Assembly (NCBI RefSeq): GCF_014898055.3
Contig: NW_023600993.1
Location: 14,226,850 to 14,290,849 of the forward strand
Reading direction: 5' to 3'
DNA from: Talpa occidentalis
Taxonomy: Eukaryota > Chordata > Mammalia > Eulipotyphla > Talpidae
DNA length: 64,000 nt
How positions within the stretch are numbered: the stretch's first letter is position 1; the number at the start of each line of letters is the position of its first letter. Position numbers and translations under genes: made by a program. Shown piece by piece: positions 1 to 54,374 of the stretch. Under the pieces are notes generated by a model that did no database searches, was not told the origin of the DNA, and worked only from the letters and a program-made list of their open reading frames with translations.

Positions 1-42615
<42,615 letters not shown>

Positions 42616-45600
42616 CTGCCAGAATTAAAAAAGAAAAGACATGTTATAATTGGTGGGTCTCAATCTCTTTCTGCCTCTCTATGTGAATGCATGTATGTAG
42701 ATAGACACACATGTTCTACCCCTAGATATTGGTAAGGTAAGTATTTGTAAGGTATTTGTAAGCTCGCTTACCTAGATACATAGTATAACGCAGATGTTAC
42801 CATGTTTCTGAACAACAGCGTTACATTTCCATTCAAATTAAACTAATAATTTATAGAAACAGCACTAACCCACATAAATTGAAAATGTAGTTATTCACCT
42901 ACCAACAAAACTAAGGTGGGAAAGGCTTACTTTTAGGACAAGAATGACCAGAAACATAACTAAAAAGGAAATAAGATGAATTTATATAGCTCAAATTTTT
43001 AAAAATTAGAAACTCACTGCAGTACACAATAGCAACACTTTAATCAAGGATGAAACAATTTTCACAGGCCAAAAGACTAGCTGAACCTGATATATGTGTT
43101 TACATTTTTCATAGTTTAATTTTCATGAGGGGAAAATACACAGATATCACTTCAAAAGAAGGGAGCCAACACCTGCTTTTTAAAGTCCCTGTTGGCTTTA
43201 CAGGTTAATTTATAGAAAAAGTTTCTGCTATCAAAGTTTCATGAGTTATCTGACCTGTTAAACAACTAGTCAAGTCCTAGTTCAACATGTGATTGGATCA
43301 TTTTACCCCTAAGCAAATAGACAGTAGTAGGCAGTTTCTTCAAATGCCCCACGAACTGAAGCTTTATAACTCATTATGTTTCAGAATTAACATTTGAGCA
43401 TCCATTGGTAGTAGAATGCTGTTCTAACAATTATAACAGAAAAAAGCATGAAAATACTTTGTGGCACACATATTAGATCCAAGTGTCAAGCCTGTTATTT
43501 AAAAAAAAAACCTTCATGATTATGATAAAACATAATCACCAGGACTCACAAATAATCCCAATATGCCATGAAGTCAATGTCTTCATTAACTTCCAAAAAT
43601 TAAGAGATATTCATTTTCAGTCATATTATACTGGACATATTATATGGACATCAGTTTCCCCATGGTTTATAACATAGAAACCAGTACAGCATCAAAGTTA
43701 CTTCTAAATTACAGATTTAAGAAGAATTGATAAGAGCAGGTAGCAGAATTCTTTTAGGAACTTTCACGCTACTTTTAAGTATTGAGTTTTCAACACTAAG
43801 GGTAAAGGGACATTTAGGAACACCAGACAGGACAAGATTAACTGTCAGTTTCTGCCAGCTGTCTAACAGTTCAACTTATACCTTTAAGCAAATTATTATG
43901 CCAAAGAAGCTATTTAGATCAGGATTTGCTGGAAGCAGCTTCTATTTGCTGGGCCATTCTATAAACCTTTTCTCCCTGTTTAACCAAAGATGACTTTGTC
44001 CCATATAATCCGAAAAGATATGAATGGGGCGGGGGAGCAGTGGTATTCTGTGGGCTTAAAAGCAAACTTAATACCAACTGGAGAAGTACAAACTTGGAGA
44101 AATAATGGCTACTCATCCTTGTACTGCAGGGTGGCACGCTGAGAACTAAAGGTTGACGGTGGATTCCAGGGTCCCATCTGTTTTTGGTTATGAGGTTCAT
44201 TAACAATAAATGTGCCTCTTTTAACCACTTTTTATCAAGATTACTCTTTTCCATTATAATAAGCCGCAGTCTAAAGCCAAAATTAAAGGGTGATGATTAT
44301 TAACTTATTCAAAGCACTGTGTATGATGTTTCCTATGGATTATAACACAGGGCAGCCTTTTCTGAAATTGGTTGCCTCATCCTAGAGCAGAAGATGAATT
44401 TGAAAACATGATTTGAAAAGAAAATACTTAAGCCCTGGGGCAATTTAAAGGGTGGGGGGGGGAGGTAGGGGGAGTAGACAACAGCATCAAAGTTAATACT
44501 ACAAAACAAATTAAGTAGTCATGAGGCTTAACAGCATTCTAAACTGTACAGCAAATAAAACTGGTAGATTGTAATTTAGTTCATGTATTGACAATCAAAA
44601 CATCATACAGGTCATGCAAAATGGTCCCTCGAAATACCCACCTATAAGCGACTATTAAACACTCAGTCATCTTGTAAAAGGCTTTACATTATAAAGCAAA
44701 ATTACATGCACATAAAACACCCAATTTACTCATTTACTCTGTGCCCAAGGCTAAAGTTCACCAAACCTCAGTTTGGAATTGCAAAGAGCAACCTCCACCG
44801 GGCCTTCCGGACTGACAGCACGGGAACTAACTACGGTCTCAACAGATGCCAGGCTGAAGAGTTTCTTTTGAGTTACACATTTTAAAACCCATTTTCGTGC
44901 AACGTCTGGTTGGCACACAGAAAGCACGCTACTTTCTCCAAATCCCATCCCCTCCCCACCCCATAAACTAAGTCCCTATATGATAATTACTGAATAAAAC
45001 AGTGAACTCAGACGCAGCAATTATTTCCTTTAAAAAGAAAAAGAAAAAAAGCACGAAATTCCGGTTTCAAGAACCTATTCTTTTGCACCGTGGGACCGTT
45101 TTCAACGAGTTCCTTGCTGCTTGGCCTCCCTCGCCCCCACCCCAGAACCCCATAATCACATTTTAAAGAGATTGTGCCCTTATCCATTCCATATGGCCGG
45201 AACGATCCAGGCCAAGCTTTCACTGTGACCTTTTAAAGAGACAAAGAAGCAAAGTACTATCTAGAAACAGAAACACTGCAGTTTTACTGAGTGAAATTAG
45301 CAAAACCGACCTGAAACTCACCACTTCAAAACTTGACAGCATATAAATAACAAAAACAAAGGAGATTTCCTTTGCAGCCCGGGTTCTTGAAGAGAAGTTC
45401 AAGACTGATGTTTTCTATGTCCTTTTTTTTTTTTAATTAAAAAAAAAAAAAAAAAAAAAAGCAGCAGACCTGAAGGCGACTTCCCCTGAAATTGTATTAT
45501 TTTCTCTTCCCCTACCCCCGCTCCCCTAAGCGGGGGAAGGGCAGAAACGAACGTCTAGAACAGTAGCCATGGGAGAGGGGGGTGCAAAAAAAAAAAAAAA

Positions 45601-45929
45601 AAATCACCATGCGAAAAACAACATATAGGGTTTGGAAAATGTCTAACCTCGGCGAACGGGGCTTTTCGATGGGGGAGGAGGGGAGAGTAGGAAGGAGGGA
45701 GGAGGGAGAAGATAAAATTGATCTGACAAGTGATTCGTGGGGGGTGGGGGGTGGCGATCGTAAAAACAAAGCAGAACCCCGTTAGGAGCTGTACACTGTG
45801 GTGGTGCTGGGGAGGCGAGGTGGTGACTGACGCTTCTCTTAAAAAGAGGGGGAAAAAATAAAAAAAAAAAAAAGAAGAAGAAAACAGAGAATCACTGCGG
45901 ACCAGGTCTCCAGAAAGGGGGGAGAGAGG
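42616..45929 (-). other. Intron between the SATB1 promoter region and ATG exon, with possible donor
   Basis: This stretch lies between the ATG exon acceptor and the CpG island, so it is intronic for a promoter in the island. A consensus-like minus-strand donor GTGAGT lies at 45321-45316, with AAGTG before it, and could end a noncoding exon. I cannot confirm it. The right end has a T12/A22 palindromic run (45423-45460), an A18 run (45586-45603) and G-rich tracts at 44450-44475 and 45670-45705. Confidence 0.6.
45423..45460. repeat. T12-AATT-A22 palindromic tract
   Basis: Twelve T, then AATT, then 22 A. The first 28 bases (45423-45450) are a perfect palindrome. It lies just downstream of the CpG island in SATB1's transcription direction. 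Confidence 0.95.
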
Positions 45930-46606
45930 GGGTTGGGGGGGTGCAGGTCCCCTCGCTGCGCCCCCTCCCTGCTGCTCGCGGGGCTCCCGGGCGAGGAAAG
46001 TCTACTTCTGGCTGTCACTTGCGATATTGTTCCCCAACAGCCCCGCGGCGCTCGGGGGGGCGGCCGGCTCGCCGCCTCCGAGGCCCCCGCCCCTCCCCAA
46101 CGACTGCGCCTCACACCGACAAACCTTAAACTTTCTTCCCACCGCCTCGCGCCCCCCGCGAGGGCAGCGACCGGGGCCCGGCGAGCGCGGGGGGCGGCAG
46201 GTCGCGAGGGGAGCCGCGGGCGGGCACTGAGGTGCCACTTTGGCCTCGGCCCTCGCCGGCGACAGCCCCGCGGACCCGCTCCCGGCCCATGGGCGCGCGG
46301 CGGGGAGCGTGTGGGGCGCCGCGGGCGCGGGGGGGGGCGCGAAAGCGGGGTGGGGGGAGGGGAGGGAATCAGCAGGCACCCCCAGCCGCCTCACCGCCTC
46401 CGCGGGGACCAGCTCCCCGCCCCGCCCCCGCCCCCCGAAAAGTCGCCCCGCTCTCGCGGCGCCCGCGTCCGAGGTAAACAAGGAGCGCCACAATGGCCCT
46501 CGGACTTGGGGGCGGGAGGGGGGGGGCCCAGAAACCCCGACAAAACTGAGGAGGAGTTTCCCGAAATCGCGGCGGGGAGCGGGGAGCGGCCCCCGGGCGG
46601 CCCGCG

Positions 46607-46637
46607 CGGGCGGGCGGGCGGGCGGGCGGGCGGGCGG
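46607..46637. repeat. CGGG tetranucleotide repeat (about 7.5 units) in the CpG island
   Basis: Uninterrupted CGGG units form a G-rich plus strand able to make G-quadruplexes. They are followed by GGC-type triplets. Confidence 0.95.
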
Positions 46638-46689
46638 CCGAGGCGGCGGCTGAGGCGGCGAGGCCGGCGGCGCGGGGCGAGGCGCGCGC

Positions 46690-46788
46690 GTGTGAGGAGA
46701 GTGAGTGCGTGTGAGCGCGTGTGAGAGTGTGAGCGGGTGTGAGCGCGTGTGGGGGGTGTGTGTGTGCGTGCGTGTGAGCGCGAGTCCC
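46690..46788. repeat. GT/GTGA-rich imperfect microsatellite in the CpG island
   Basis: About 100 bases of interleaved GTGTGA, GCGTGT and GTGTGTG units on the plus strand. The alternating purine-pyrimidine pattern suits Z-DNA. It lies between the CGGG and GCC repeats. Confidence 0.9.
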
Positions 46789-46887
46789 CGGACGGGGCCG
46801 CTCCCCGCCTCGCCCCCCGGCTGGCGCGCCCGCCTCGCCCTCGCCGCCGCCGCCGCCGCCCGTTAAATTCGGAGTCGCCTCATCCCG

Positions 46888-46923
<36 letters not shown>
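46888..46923. repeat. (GCC)12 trinucleotide repeat
   Basis: Twelve perfect GCC units, with a shorter GCC run just upstream at about 46843-46860. If transcribed from the SATB1 promoter this would be a GGC repeat in a 5' UTR or first intron. Confidence 0.95.
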
Positions 46924-46925
<2 letters not shown>

Positions 46926-49900
46926 GCCCGCCCGGCCCCGCGCGTCCGCCCGCGCCGCAGCCCTCCGCGCCGAGCTCCGCCGCCGCCGTGGCCGCCGCGT
47001 CTTCCTCCTCCTCATTTTAATACAGAATCGCCCGCGCCCGGCCCCAGCCCGAGCGCGCCGCCTCCTCCCGGCCGCCGAGCCCTTCCCCAGCGGGGCCGGC
47101 TCCGCCGCCGCGTCCGGGAGCGGGAGCGAGCGAGCAAGTGGTGGCGGCGGCGGCGGGGAGGGGGCGGGCGGGGGAGGCGGGGGCGCGGGCGGGCGGGCGG
47201 GCGGCGGGCGCGGGCGGGGGAGGGGGCCGGGTGCACGGAGCGGGCGGAACGGGGACGGGGATTAAAACCCGGGCTGGAGGGCCGGGACCGGGGCGGGGGC
47301 GGCGGGCGAAGCCGCCGCGAGACAAGTAACTAGTGAATGGGGGGGGGGGGGAGCGCGCGATTTCCGGCCCCGGGCGCGCAGGAATTTGTAATGAGCTTGA
47401 TTGGAGTGAGGCGGCCCGACATTTATTCACACAATACCCAGAATAACAGGGCGCCGCGCGAGGGCCAGCGCCGGCCGCCGCCGGGGGGCGCGCGGGGGCG
47501 CGCGGGGGGCGCGCGGGGTTCCCTGGCAGCGGCCGCCGGCGCGGGGAGGGAGCGCGCGGCGCGCGGGCGGCAGGGGCAGGTGTGCGCCGGGCGCGGGCGG
47601 GCGGGAGGAGGGGCGCGGGCAGGAAAGTGACGGGGCGGAGGGGCGCGAGCCGAGCGGGAAAACCGAGCCCCCCCTCTTCTGCCCCCGCCCCCCCCGCACG
47701 CCACAAAAGCCACAGAAAGGAAGACGCCGGGAGCGTCGCGCGCGGGCACCTCAGGGACCCGCGCGGCAGGGGGGCGCCCCCGGCTGCGGGGACGGGCGCC
47801 CAGGGCGGGGGTGGGGACCCCGGGGAGGGGCCCGTCGGAAGAGGGGGGGCTGTCTCCCCGAAGAAGCGCGGGGTTGTGCGGGAACGTCCGCGGAGGAAGA
47901 AAGGCCGGGACCCTGGAAGGGCTCTCGCGGACAGCTCTCCTCAGGGGGGGGGGCTCCCCAACTCTTGAGAGGCGACGCTCGGGAAGAGCCGAGTCCGGGC
48001 TTGCTGGACCCGTCCGAGGCCGGCTGCAAACTCCCTCACTCCCGAGCCCGCGGGACGCGCTGCAGGAAGACGAGCGTGTCCCAGAGTGGCCGAGTTTACC
48101 CAAAATTGGGGTCACTCGCTGAAAGAGACCGGTGATTACAAAAGACGGGGTGCCAGGGGTGCCACCTCTCTGAAATGCCATGCACCCCGCCGGGCTGAAG
48201 ACGAGAAAGTTGGGGTTGGGGCAGTACATGCACTCAGGCTGCAAGCTAGGGTGAGTTCCCCGGTGAGGGAGATGGTCGTGAGCACATCCATAGGATCCTC
48301 TCTCGCTTAGATAATCTATTAAATATAGTTTCTCTGCAAATGCAGAACACTACACTCTCGCCCCAAACCCAGGCAGCGTTTATAGCTCAGGTTGTTAGGA
48401 CTAAACATCTTACTACCCTGAAGGCAGTTAATCATGCAACAAAAACAAAAATGTTGTAAGAATTATTTTTCAGAACACACTCGTAGGGGAAAGAGAAAAA
48501 AAATCAGTCAGATAAACATTTTGTTACACATAAAAAAGCAACAAGTTAACACAAGTAGAGAGATAAGAGGGAAATATGCAAATTAAGCCCTTTAAAGCTA
48601 CCAATACCCTCTTAGAGACACTGTTTACATTAGAAATCTAAGAAAAGCAGAAGGTAAAGCAGAAGATAAAGTACAGAAAATAATGGCCTCCTGGGGGGAA
48701 CAAGTTTAGGAGAAACACAATGAAAATACATCACTCTAATGGCACCCAAGTTTCACCCAGAAACCCGAAAGGTTAGTCAAAATCGAGGAAGGCAATCGTG
48801 AATCTTGGCACATGTAAAAACTGAGCCTTGAGCAAAAGAAGCAACATGATAATAAAACACAAAACACAGCATCAAATACCAGAAAATAAATATAAGGCAA
48901 TCTGTACTGAAAAGTCCAAATGATACCACATTTTTAAAAGTTGAAGTGAGGCGAAATAAGGAAGGAAGATATTTTGAAGTATAAGAAGCCTAATCAATAA
49001 GGAAATGCACCAACACAGCAAAAGTCAAAGTTGGATGTTTGCATGGAAGTACTCAAACTGATGATGAAAAGACATTTTTAAAAAAAATATTTTGCTCCTT
49101 TAAGGAACAGAGAAAACCATCTAATTACCTCTATTGTGACAATGGTCTTTGCAATAGGATCGGTTAAATTAGGAATTTCCAAGATGGGGATTCTATAGTT
49201 GCTTTAAGCTGGTGATGCCTCATGTTTTGTCCGTCTGGTTTTCAGTAGGGACAGTGCATTCTAGTATGACATTGCACACGTTCACAAACAAGAGCAAAAT
49301 CTAAAAGTAAAGAAAGATGATTTGTGGACTAAAAAATATTCCTGCAACTTCACTTGAAGTTCAATGCTTTTTATAAAAATGAAGTTAGCAAGTAATTGGG
49401 CAAAGTAAAATTTGGGGAAAGTGCAAAGAACACTAAGAAAAATGGTTTTTGAAAGTATCAGTATTAGGAATAAAATACACTGGAATAAAATATGGTAACT
49501 ATTACTCCATCATCTGTACATACAAGTAAGACAAAAAGCTTCCTGATTGCCTTAGTCTTCTAAGGACCTGGTCAATGTTATGTAACACAGGAATTAAGTG
49601 TAGTAATCTTTACATCTGAATAACACCTTTTATCCAGGAATTCATAAACACAAAACTTAGAAGTGTCTAATAATGAGGGACATGGCCTCAGAAAATGGTA
49701 AACAGAATCAATGAGGATAAAGCTATCTAAAACTGACTTTATTATAAAGAATAATGATAGAGTACAATTATGGATCTATTCATCACATATCCATACTCAT
49801 TTTCCCTCAAGCACATTCTTTATTTCAGAACTACGTGATCGTACCAGATGACATAAGTACAACTGCACACCGCATTTTATACCTTCCAAGTAACAGAGTG

Positions 49901-51065
49901 CATTGCTGAACTTAATTGCTATACATTATCTACTCTTTAGAATAGTCAGGATAGCCACTGAAAAATGACCTGGGTAAACTCAGATTTTAAAAAAAGAAGA
50001 AAAAAAGGTAATCAGGAAAATACCAGCTTTCTAAGGCATATGTGAGGAAAAACTATCACAGTGGAGGAGAAAAAAAGCATCAAGTTATTCTACACAATTT
50101 ATTGCAATTTTGGCAACAAAGACGGGAGCAAGTATTGAAAAAAAAGTTAAACTTTATAAAGCTAGCTATCAAAAAAGAAAGCTTCAAGAATATGAAATAT
50201 TGCAAGTCAAATACATGCACTGTATATATAACATGTGCATGCACAGTTAAAGCCGAGGACATTAATATTTTATCACATGAAAAGGCACTGACACTGGCTC
50301 CACAGAGGTGGCAAAGATAAAATACTGTAACAGATATACCAGATTTCTTAAAAAACTACTTAATAATAAAAGGACAATTGCATGTTTCACATGGCCTCAT
50401 ATTTAGATAAATAGGCAGGCAGATATCCAAAAGCATTAAAATACATTCAGAGATCTGAATAGCACATACATTTGTAATAAACAGAAAAAGCATTTAGATT
50501 CTGAACGCTTTTAAGATATGGCAACTCAGCCAGTCACTGTTAGCAAAGCAATGCTCACCATCACAGCACTTTCTAAGGACATGTGGGTTTTTTTTTTTTT
50601 CTTCATCTTTTTAAATTCAAATACAGTTGGCTATCCACACTCTTAAAGTAGCACAATTTATGTAGCATATTGCTCTTTTTGTCCTGTCGACTCTTTGTTT
50701 TTGGCTTTAGCTGCAGGTGGTGTTTTCCATATATGAATTTCTGGGAATATGGTCTGTGTTGGCCATATAAGGATGTCTATTTGAGCCATATGTTTTGTTG
50801 TCATGTGTCTCATTTTGTCTGTCTGGGATGTCAGGACTGATTTCCACATCGTTTCTTGAATGGACCAACTACACATTTGTAAGAACAGAGAGAAAAGGAG
50901 CTGGGGCTGGAGCACACACGACTTTGTCAAAACATATATTTGAGAGGAAATGCAATATCCTGTAAACATTTGCGCCCTTCTTCTCACATCTTATCTGTGA
51001 CTGACATCACAACTGCATGCAGTTTAGGAGAGCATCTACTTAAGCAAGTGCAGAAGTCTGCAGTT

Positions 51066-51085
51066 TGTGTGTGTGTGTGTGTGTG
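51066..51085. repeat. (TG)10 microsatellite
   Basis: Ten perfect TG units. Confidence 0.95.
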
Positions 51086-51269
51086 CACTCTGCTCAACTG
51101 CACAGACCCCACATCTTGGCACACACATTAGCTGCCCTACTCTGAGAACCTTGGGTCCTACAGCCAGCCTGACCCAGTCTTGAACTTGGGGAAGGGAAGC
51201 TGCCTCATGTTATTCTTATTTAGTGAATAAACAGAACTCGGATTAAACTTTCTGACTAATCTTACAAAC

Positions 51270-51500
51270 AGGTATGGCCCCATTTTATACTCTCATAGCC
51301 TTTTGCATTTCTCCTTTGTCGTTCACATCACTGTCTTCATCAACGAACAATCTGGATAATCACTGGCTTAACAAATGCCTCCCAGTCTAGATCATAAACC
51401 CTATGAGAGCAGTGACTGTGTGTCTTGCTCATGGCCCTATTACCAGAAATTCAGACAGCATCCTGACCCGACGATGCTTGCTATGAATGAATAAAGGGGA
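51270..51500 (+). mobile_element. L2 LINE 3'-end fragment
   Basis: Blocks CTAGATCATAAACCCTATGA, GAGCAGTGACTGTGTGTCTT and a terminal TATGAATGAATAAA follow L2 3' order. Confidence 0.65.
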
Positions 51501-51599
51501 GCAAAAAGCTCACAGTATCACTTGCAACCAACTTCCACTACTAATCACAATGACAATTCATTTTAGAGATGGTAGAAGTGGGAAGGAGGGGGTAGTGGC

Positions 51600-51765
51600 G
51601 AATGTGACTATATCATTTACATTTGAATTAAAACTTACAATGTAGTTCCTCAGTTACAATTCAAGTATTCAATTGCCCCCGGTGGCTAGTGGCTATCCTA
51701 TCTGAGAGTGTAGATTATAGAGCACTCCTACCACTGCAGAAAGTTATGTGAGACAGCACTTATCT
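51600..51765 (+). mobile_element. Ancient DNA-transposon fragment (TGGCTAGTGGCTA family)
   Basis: GGTGGCTAGTGGCTATCCTA, GATTATAGAGCA and CACTGCAGAAAGTTATGTGA occur in the order of a widespread mammalian nonautonomous DNA element. The family name is not certain. Confidence 0.6.
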
Positions 51766-53815
51766 AAAGAACTCCAATAAAAGACAACTAAGTAAATCCA
51801 GGACGTGGCCAAGAGGAGTCTTAGAGGTGCTGAATGGCTTTCAGACATTCTAATGCTGTCCAAATTGAAATCATTTTCCATTTTAGAATTAGCCCAGAGA
51901 TCTGTAAATTTGCAATGGAATGCGACGTGTGTGCCACTGAAAATAGATTGAAGACAACTTTCTAGACATGTCTGTATTTGAAAGGGTCCTGTAGTACATT
52001 TGGAGTAGTATGTATTTACCTGCATGCTGTTCCCATGCGTATTTAAATAGCTCGAGGTGGTTAGAAGTCATAATCACCCCCCACCCTCAATCCCACCCCC
52101 ATGTTAATAAGCAGAGTTGCCATTAGCACTGGCTCCTTTGGATACCTAATGTAGATACCTACTCAAACTTGGAGGACATCCATACACTTCATGGTGTGCT
52201 AAAGAAATTCAGAGCAAAAGTCTTAAAAATGTTTCAGGGGAGATAAAGGAGAAATGACAATGAATTCTAAATATGGCCTTATGGTCTTCTGGTTGTTTTT
52301 TTTTTCCCACTCATAAGTGGGATTTCAGTTATAGCCAGACGGATAGTGATCAAAGTTGCTTACTAATTATGTTGGGATGGATGTAAATACCCACTGGGAA
52401 TTTGCAAAATGGTTTTAATACAGAAAGGTCATTATTAAAGTTGAACAAAGAAAGGCCAGTGCTTAAGGCTAGTACTGGAGAGCTGGCTAGGGGAGTAAGT
52501 AGCAGCCCTAACAGGCTATCTGGGCCATTAACAAACAAATATTACCATTTTTTAGCATGTATTTATTGGGCAAAAATTTTTAAAAGTTCCCCTTTTATCA
52601 GGATGTGAGTAGGGGTCATTACCTGACAAGGTAGAGCGGTAGTAACAGGTATCTCAGTCTAGACCTAGATCCAAAGCATCTTCAGTTGAGTCATCCAGCA
52701 CAGATACCACCACCGAAGTACTTACAGTTGACAGGTTGCCTTATTTTCTCTGCCACACCCTTCCTGCACCTTCTCACTTGGGGGACCTGCCTTCTCTACC
52801 CCTTTTAATATTACATTTCATTATGCCTCTTCTGTCCAAAGCCTTCTCCAGCTGTTATTTCCTTTCTGATATTCCATTGTACTACCTGTCCCTCGGCGAG
52901 GCCAGCCATAAGTACCTATCTGTTTGTTCCCCACCCCCTAGCTCCTTCACTGCAAGTTGTTAAACATCTTGAGTGTACTTATGTCTGTCTTCCTGGAGCC
53001 TCTCATAATATCTGCCATCGCAGGAAGGAATCCAAGAACTGTTTTCATGAGTTGTAAGAAGGAAGCAAAGTCGGGCACCAGGATCAGATGTTAGTTCAAT
53101 GGCTCCCCAAATTTCTTGACCTCGAGGAGCTCTTTCAAGAATACAAATGTCTAGTCTGCACCGCTGGCAATTAAATCAGAATGGCCAATAGTGGGAGCCA
53201 GGCACTCACTTTTTAGAGCTCCAAGGTGATCGCTGTATACAGCCAGGTTCTCCATTCACTGCGTGAGGTGATGGTTTGGACACAGACAATCAGATCTACC
53301 TGCTAGGACATCTTCAGGTGACATTTTAAACTTAATCCTGGGGTCACTTGGCAAAGTTAAGTCTAAGTCTATTCTAGGACCTAACAGTGGCCCGATATTG
53401 AAGCAACATATATGCCGGCAAGCCATTTGTTTCACATACCTCAAGAGAAAGTGGGGGACAAGCTCTGAGATCAATGATTTGGTAAATCATGGTATGCTGT
53501 TTGAGGAACCATGATAAATTAGCATTTGGGCATTTGCTTGAGATTTACTAGGGTGCCAGAAATCCTGTGCAAGTATATGATTTATCATCACAGACATAAG
53601 CAACTAACCACAAAATTACACATGGAAGTACAGTTCTAAAACCAGTCTGTTATTACTGGAGCCAGAGCTATCCCGGTTTCCTCTAATTCTTTTTTTTTTT
53701 TTTTCAACATAGTTGAGCATGATTTTTCTCCCAGAAAAACCTCAACCTTGAGTGGGATTCTCCTTGAAAACTTGCAAACCATTCAAGCTATTTCCAGAGC
53801 CCTAACTGCTGTGCA

Positions 53816-54133
53816 ATGCTCTTGGGAAGATTAGGGATTTTCATTTCAACAAAGTCAAATAGCAACGGTTCCCATCAACCTTTAGCCAAGACAGAGCAAC
53901 TCAGAAATGTGAATGGCATTGTTAATCTTTCCTGGTTTAATTGGAGGGAGAAACAGTTTGAGGTTACAATGGACCTAGATCCTAGTCCAGATGGTTCTGG
54001 GGAAGTATCGGCCAATGTCAATATCGGATATTATACCGCTATGTCCATCGATCGCCACAAGCCACTGAACAGGGTCTGTCCACCAGCAAGGAAAGTCACC
54101 ACCAGGAACAACTGCAACACATCTGGACAATGA
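53816..54133 (+). other. Unrecognised 105-codon ORF just upstream of an L1 3' end
   Basis: The frame starts MLLGRLGIFISTKSNSNGSH, with a middle part LSWFNWREKQFEVTMDLD, and ends before the L1 3' UTR-like sequence. It contains several CpG dinucleotides (54008-54053) in otherwise CpG-poor DNA. I recognise neither an L1 ORF2 C-terminus nor any protein family. It may be a transduced or processed fragment, or chance. Confidence 0.25.
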
Positions 54134-54199
54134 TTAAATACCACCATAATGTTTGAAATTTGTTGAAGCAAAGAAGTTTAATTCAAAACTGAAGCACAT

Positions 54200-54374
54200 T
54201 CTATTTGGAGTGATGGAAAAAGATTTGGAAGCAGATTGTGTGATGGTTGCACAACAGTGTGAATGCTATTAGTACCACTGAATTATATACTAAATATTGT
54301 CAAAATGACATGTTTTATGTTAAATATCTTTTAACCCAATTAAAAAATTTTTTGAACCAAAAAAAAAAAAAAAA
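54200..54374 (+). mobile_element. L1 LINE 3' end with poly-A
   Basis: GTGATGGTTGCACAACAGTG, TACCACTGAATTATATAC, TTTTATGTTAAATATCTTTT and a final A16 run follow the 3' UTR of older mammalian L1 subfamilies. The A run is nearly intact, unusual for an old copy. Confidence 0.75.

Larger units (their letters stand above)
45930..48260 (-). promoter_or_regulatory. SATB1: CpG island, probable SATB1 promoter and noncoding first exon(s), probably bidirectional
   Basis: Base composition changes abruptly from AT-rich to very GC- and CpG-rich for about 2.3 kb, at a distance (3.3-5.7 kb) from the ATG exon that suits the SATB1 promoter. Inside are an AT-containing patch with a minus-strand CCAAT box (ATTGG on plus at 47400-47404) and a TATA-like TATTAAAA on the minus strand near 47015-47024. 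A minus-strand donor-like GTGAGG lies at 46394-46389. Plus-strand donor-like sites at 46473|46474 (CGAG|gtaaac) and 48250|48251 (TAGG|gtgagt) could serve an antisense transcript such as human SATB1-AS1. The transcription start cannot be set from sequence alone. The long open frames here come from GC richness and are not called as genes. Confidence 0.8.

Noticed and set aside
45933..46724. 263-codon plus-strand ORF in the CpG island
   Set aside because: Composed of Arg/Gly/Ala/Pro runs typical of GC-rich DNA lacking stops. Several frames on both strands are open at once, including a 273-codon minus frame at 47423-48244.
51678..51692. Possible CTCF site (TTGCCCCCGGTGGCTAG)
   Set aside because: It lacks the T between CCCCC and GGTGG of the core and lies in an old DNA-transposon fragment that explains the sequence.
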